Part shown: positions 46,742-49,976 of the stretch, one piece after another
How positions within the stretch are numbered: the stretch's first letter is position 1
How the letters are laid out: each line of letters begins with the position of its first letter
Assembly: GCA_020850995.1 (NCBI GenBank)
Contig: JADZDP010000159.1
Coordinates: 1 to 49,976, forward strand
Origin: Deltaproteobacteria bacterium
Lineage (GTDB): Bacteria; Myxococcota; UBA727; VGSZ01
Length of the DNA stretch: 49,976 nt
Direction of reading: 5' to 3'
Made by a program: the position numbers and the translations under genes
Notes under the pieces: generated by a model
The model's database searches: none
What the model saw: the letters and a program-made list of their open reading frames with translations, nothing else
What the model was told of the DNA's origin: nothing

Positions 46742-48115
46742 GTGCGCTTGATCGTCGTCGTCAGCATGGCCGCGTTCGCCCTGGGGACCGCCGGCTGCCG
46801 CCTGCTCGGTGGCCTTCCCTGCGAGGTCGACGGGCACTGCGCGTTCGGCCAGGCCTGCCGCGACGGCACTTGCGTGCCGGCCGGCGCGACCCCGAGCGAA
46901 GGCGAGGGTGAGGGCGAGGGTGAAGGTGAAGGCGAGGGCGAGGGTGAAGGTGAAGGCGAGGGTGAAGGTGAAGGCGAGGGTGAAGGTGAAGGCGAGGGTG
47001 AAGGTGAAGGCGAGGGTGAAGGTGAGGGTGAGGGCGAGCGACCCCCAAATTGTGGCGACACCGGCATCGACGGAGACGAGCAGTGCGACGACGGCAACTG
47101 GCTCTCGGGTGACCTCTGCAGCAGCACGTGCCGCCTCGAGCGTTCGGTGACTCCCGAGGAGGAGCCAAACGGCGGGGCAGTGACCGGCGGCGCGCCCGAC
47201 GGCAACGGCCACGATTTCACCGCTGCCCAAGGGCCTTTCACCAGCGACGCTCTGATCCTCGGCTCGATCAGCCCTCCGGGCGATGAAGACTACTTCCTGG
47301 TACGCAACACGAGCGGCAGCGCGGCGCTGCTGCGCTTCGAGACCTACGCCGAGGGCGTGCGCTCGTGCGCCAACGGCCTCGACACCCGCCTGGTGGTATT
47401 CGACGCCGGCTACGGCAAGTTCGCCGAAGACGACAACGCGGGTCGCAGCAACTGCTCGCGCGTGCGCTTCCTTCCGCTCGGCGCTGCCGAGCAGGTTCAC
47501 CTGTTGGTGCTGCACCAGAACGACGACACCGACGCGGGCGCCTATTATCTCGGCATCGACTTCATCGGGCCCGGTTGCGGCAACGCGATCCGCGAGGGCA
47601 CCGAGGAGTGCGACGATGGCGACATCGACTCCTATGACCTGTGCGCACCCGACTGCACGCTCGAAGTGTCGCGCGCCGTCGAGCAGGAGCCCAACGACGA
47701 CGGCATCCAAGATGTCGGAGGCGGCGTCAATGGCAACGACTTCACAATCACGCTCGCACAGGCCGCGCCCTTCACCGCCGACACGCTCATCGAAGGCTCG
47801 CTCGACGTGCCCGGCGACGAGGACATCTTCGCCGTGCAGAACACCAGCGGCTCGACCGTCACCCTGAGCGTCGAGACCTTCGGCGCTGCGCTCGACGGCA
47901 CCTGCGGCACGCCCGTCGGCGACGCCATCGACCCAGCCCTCACCATCCGCGACGAGCTGGGCAACATCCTGTCCAGCGTCGACAACTCGTCGGGGACCAC
48001 GTGCAGTCGGGCCTATCTGAGCGGCAGCTTTCTGGCTGATCAGATCGTCTACGTCCAGGTGACGGCCGCCAACGACACCGACACCTTCCCGTACTTGCTA
48101 CGCATCGACCAATGA
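46742..48115 (+). CDS. Lipoprotein with Gly-Glu stalk, DUF4215-like and PPC-like domains
   Basis: Encodes 457 residues. Lipobox TAGC (Cys19), a small Cys-knot-like region (CEVDGHCAFGQACRDGTC), a 47-residue Gly-Glu stalk, then a DUF4215-like Cys repeat (CGDTGIDGDEQCDDGNW ... CSSTC), a PPC-like beta domain, a second DUF4215-like repeat (CGNAIREGTEECDDGD ... CAPDC) and a second PPC-like domain. This architecture is typical of myxobacterial surface lipoproteins of unknown role. The last 18 bp overlap the 3' end of hutI on the other strand. Start is GTG with no Shine-Dalgarno. Confidence 0.82.
   Translation: MRLIVVVSMAAFALGTAGCRLLGGLPCEVDGHCAFGQACRDGTCVPAGATPSEGEGEGEGEGEGEGEGEGEGEGEGEGEGEGEGEGEGEGEGEGEGEGERPPNCGDTGIDGDEQCDDGNWLSGDLCSSTCRLERSVTPEEEPNGGAVTGGAPDGNGHDFTAAQGPFTSDALILGSISPPGDEDYFLVRNTSGSAALLRFETYAEGVRSCANGLDTRLVVFDAGYGKFAEDDNAGRSNCSRVRFLPLGAAEQVHLLVLHQNDDTDAGAYYLGIDFIGPGCGNAIREGTEECDDGDIDSYDLCAPDCTLEVSRAVEQEPNDDGIQDVGGGVNGNDFTITLAQAAPFTADTLIEGSLDVPGDEDIFAVQNTSGSTVTLSVETFGAALDGTCGTPVGDAIDPALTIRDELGNILSSVDNSSGTTCSRAYLSGSFLADQIVYVQVTAANDTDTFPYLLRIDQ
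46898..47038 (+). repeat. Gly-Glu coding repeat, tract 5, with an 18-bp higher-order unit
   Basis: Here three hexamers form an 18-bp unit, GGTGAAGGTGAAGGCGAG, present in at least five close copies (four of them contiguous). The synonymous-codon pattern itself repeats, which shows recent tandem duplication rather than selection on the protein alone. Confidence 0.85.
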
Positions 48116-49348
48116 TGACGGCGGAGCAAGCACGCGCCCGCGCGCAACCACCGCGTGCGCGCGCGCGTCGCTCCAGCGGTACACCAGGTCCAGAGGCGTC
48201 GCGCCCTCGAGGATCACCAGGTCGGCGCGCTTGCCTGCCGCCACCACGCCGCGATCGATGAGCCCGAGCGCGCGGGCGGCGTTGACAGTGACGCCGGCGA
48301 TGGCCTCCTCGGCCGTGAGCCCGCACTGCGTGACCGCGAGCCCCGCGGCCAAGGGCAGGTCGGTCGACATGGCCGTGCCGGGGTTGCAGTCGGTGGCCAC
48401 GGCCACGGTGCAGCCGCCGTCGACGAGGGCGCGCCCGGGCGTCGCGCGCTGGCCGCGCAAGAACACTTGCGCCAGCGCCAGCACCTCGCAGACCACGCCT
48501 GCCTTCGCCAACGCCTCGACGTCCTCGGCCGTGATGTGCTCGAGGTGGCCGGCGGCGCGTGCGCCGAGCTCGGCGGCCAGCGCGGCGCCGCCCGAGCGTG
48601 AGAGCTGCTCGGCGTGCACGCGCACCGCGAGGCCGAGCTCCCGCGCGCGGCGCAGCAGGGGCCGCGCTTGCTCGGCGCTGAAGGCGCCCTGCTCGACGAA
48701 CACGTCGCACGCGCTGGCGAGCTTCTCCCGCGCCACATGGGGCAAGAGATCCTTGGTGATGACGTCGATCCATGCGCTCGCGTCGCCCTCGTGCTCCGGC
48801 GGGATGGCGTGCGCGGCCAACAGGGTGGTGACCACGTCGATGCCGTCCTCGTCGCCCAAGCGCCGCGCCGCGCGCAGCATGGCGAGCTCGCTGTCCACGT
48901 TGAGCCCGTAGCCGCTCTTCAGCTCCACCGTGGTGACGCCGCGCTCGAGCATGCGGCGCAGGCGCGGGCGCGTGGCGTCGCACAACTGCTCGATGGTGGC
49001 GCCGCGCACCGCGCGCATGGTGGAGCGGATGCCGCCGCCGGCGGCCATGATCTGCGCGTAGCTCTCGCCGCGCGCGCGGCGCGCGAACTCGTCGGCGCGA
49101 TCGCCGAGGAAGAGCGCATGCGTGTGGCAGTCGATGAGGCCGGGGAGGGCGGCGCGCCCGCCCGCGTCGACGCGCGGCACGCCGCGCAGGTCGGGCACGG
49201 GCAGCGCCGCCCGCGGCCCCACCCAGGCGACACGGTCGGCGTCGATGAGCACCACGGCGTCGTCGATAGCGCCCACGCCGTGCGCGCCCGCACCGTCCAT
49301 GGTCCACAGACAGCCGATGTTCTCGATGACGAGCGAGGCCCACAGCAC
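48098..49348 (-). CDS. hutI: Imidazolonepropionase (histidine degradation)
   Basis: Encodes 416 residues, normal for the family. It hydrolyses imidazolone-5-propionate to N-formimino-glutamate, third step of histidine catabolism. The metal-site motifs HTHALFLGDRADEF, HAIPPEH, VRVHAEQLSRSGG and the catalytic Asp in ATDCNPGTAMSTDL are present. GTG at 49346-49348 starts the protein (MLWASLVIENIG), two bases after the hutU stop, so the genes are one operon. Its last 18 bp overlap the end of the 46742 lipoprotein gene. Confidence 0.95.
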   Translation of the reverse strand: MLWASLVIENIGCLWTMDGAGAHGVGAIDDAVVLIDADRVAWVGPRAALPVPDLRGVPRVDAGGRAALPGLIDCHTHALFLGDRADEFARRARGESYAQIMAAGGGIRSTMRAVRGATIEQLCDATRPRLRRMLERGVTTVELKSGYGLNVDSELAMLRAARRLGDEDGIDVVTTLLAAHAIPPEHEGDASAWIDVITKDLLPHVAREKLASACDVFVEQGAFSAEQARPLLRRARELGLAVRVHAEQLSRSGGAALAAELGARAAGHLEHITAEDVEALAKAGVVCEVLALAQVFLRGQRATPGRALVDGGCTVAVATDCNPGTAMSTDLPLAAGLAVTQCGLTAEEAIAGVTVNAARALGLIDRGVVAAGKRADLVILEGATPLDLVYRWSDARAHAVVARGRVLAPPSSLVDA

Positions 49349-49350
49349 GG

Positions 49351-49976
49351 CTACACCGTCACGCCAGGGATCTTCACACCGCGCTCCCGCGCCGTCTTGG
49401 TCGCCTCGTCGTAGCCCGCGTCGACGTGGCGCAACACCCCCATGGCCGGGTCGGAGGTGAGCACGCGCTCGATGCGCCGCGCCGCCGCGTCGCTGCCGTC
49501 GGCCACGATGACCTGGCCCGCATGCAGCGAGTAGCCCATGCCCACGCCGCCACCGTGGTGGAAGCTCACCCACGAGGCGCCGTTCACGGCGTTCACCAGC
49601 GCGTTCAGGATGGGCCAGTCGGCCACCGCGTCGGTGCCGTCCTTCATGGCCTCGGTCTCGCGGTTGGGGCTGGCCACGCTGCCGCAGTCGAGGTGGTCGC
49701 GCCCGATCACGATGGGCGCCTTGACCTTGCCGCTCTTCACCAGCTCGTTGAAGGCCAGGCCCGCCTTGTGCCGCTCGCCGTAGCCGAGCCAGCAGATGCG
49801 CGCCGGCAGCCCCTGGAACGCCACCTTCGCGCGCGCCATCTCGATCCAGCGGCGCAGGCTCGCCTTCTCGGGGAAGAGCGAGAGCACGGCGTCGTCGGTG
49901 GCGCGGATGTCGTCGGGGTCGCCGGAGAGCGCCACCCAGCGGAAGGGCCCCATGCCCTCGCAGAAGAGCGGGCGGA
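49351..49976 (-). CDS. hutU: Urocanate hydratase, N-terminal part outside the window
   Basis: Only the C-terminal 208 residues are visible; the frame is open to the window end. RPLFCEGMGPFRWVALSG, RICWLGYGERHKAGLAFNELV, IGRDHLDCGSVASPNRETEAM and HHGGGVGMGYSLHAGQV are highly conserved in HutU, the second enzyme of histidine breakdown, which converts urocanate to imidazolone propionate with a tightly bound NAD. hutI follows after two bases. The gene order hutU-hutI is common. Confidence 0.95.
   Translation of the reverse strand, partial: RPLFCEGMGPFRWVALSGDPDDIRATDDAVLSLFPEKASLRRWIEMARAKVAFQGLPARICWLGYGERHKAGLAFNELVKSGKVKAPIVIGRDHLDCGSVASPNRETEAMKDGTDAVADWPILNALVNAVNGASWVSFHHGGGVGMGYSLHAGQVIVADGSDAAARRIERVLTSDPAMGVLRHVDAGYDEATKTARERGVKIPGVTV

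Overview
The window is very GC-rich and densely coded and most likely comes from a myxobacterium or close relative (Myxococcota). The evidence is a large set of exported lipoproteins with Gly-Glu stalks, DUF4215-like and PPC-like modules, thrombospondin type 3-like calcium repeats, C-terminal MYXO-CTERM-type sorting tails, a eukaryote-like Ser/Thr kinase, and a truncated protein of a Cys-rich exported type common in myxobacteria. Placement is by these hallmarks only; there is no rRNA or other phylogenetic marker beyond ribosomal protein S1. I saw no tRNA, rRNA, CRISPR array, prophage or transposase gene.

Layout. 1-1029: end of an exported Cys-rich protein, then a 164-bp MITE-like palindromic element. 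1210-6497: PhzF-like isomerase, alpha/beta-hydrolase lipoprotein, PEGA-like protein, PduO-type cobalamin adenosyltransferase and a sirtuin lacking the zinc cysteines. 6520-13606 (minus strand): a maltodextrin-uptake operon in the order Glucodextranase_C-like protein, outer-membrane porin, MalK, a MalE-MalF fusion, MalG, led by a good sigma70-type promoter. 13754-17596: Ser/Thr kinase, TolB/PEGA-like protein, Bax-inhibitor-1-like membrane protein. 17705-19674: two convergent lipoproteins. 19833-34095: a tightly coupled six-gene operon (about 14.3 kb) encoding two large secreted GH13 amylases and four exported, mostly lipidated partner proteins. 34172-40493: Zn-ribbon/GYF protein, dihydroorotase, GreB, a minus-strand trio of small unknowns including a phospholipase-A2-like protein, and a MYXO-CTERM-type metalloprotease. 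40570-49976: Gly-Glu stalk lipoprotein, TruC-like pseudouridine synthase, ribosomal protein S1, AcpH-like protein, SCP2 protein, AMACR-type racemase, a second stalk lipoprotein, and hutI with the end of hutU.

How the genes fit together. The central theme is starch and maltodextrin use. The 19833-34095 operon looks like a cell-surface starch-degrading assembly: the first amylase ends in calcium repeats and a dockerin-like half-motif, the next gene encodes a small lipoprotein with cohesin-like sequence features, then come a giant Ig-like/glycan-binding-like lipoprotein, a second binding-like protein, and a second amylase with a MYXO-CTERM anchor. Products would cross the outer membrane through the porin and be imported by MalEF-MalG-MalK. 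This may be a Sus-like or amylosome-like system built from myxobacterial parts; that is inference, and the cohesin/dockerin assignment is the key test. A conserved block of about 57 bp lies just upstream of both the amylase operon and the 17705 lipoprotein gene, suggesting shared control.
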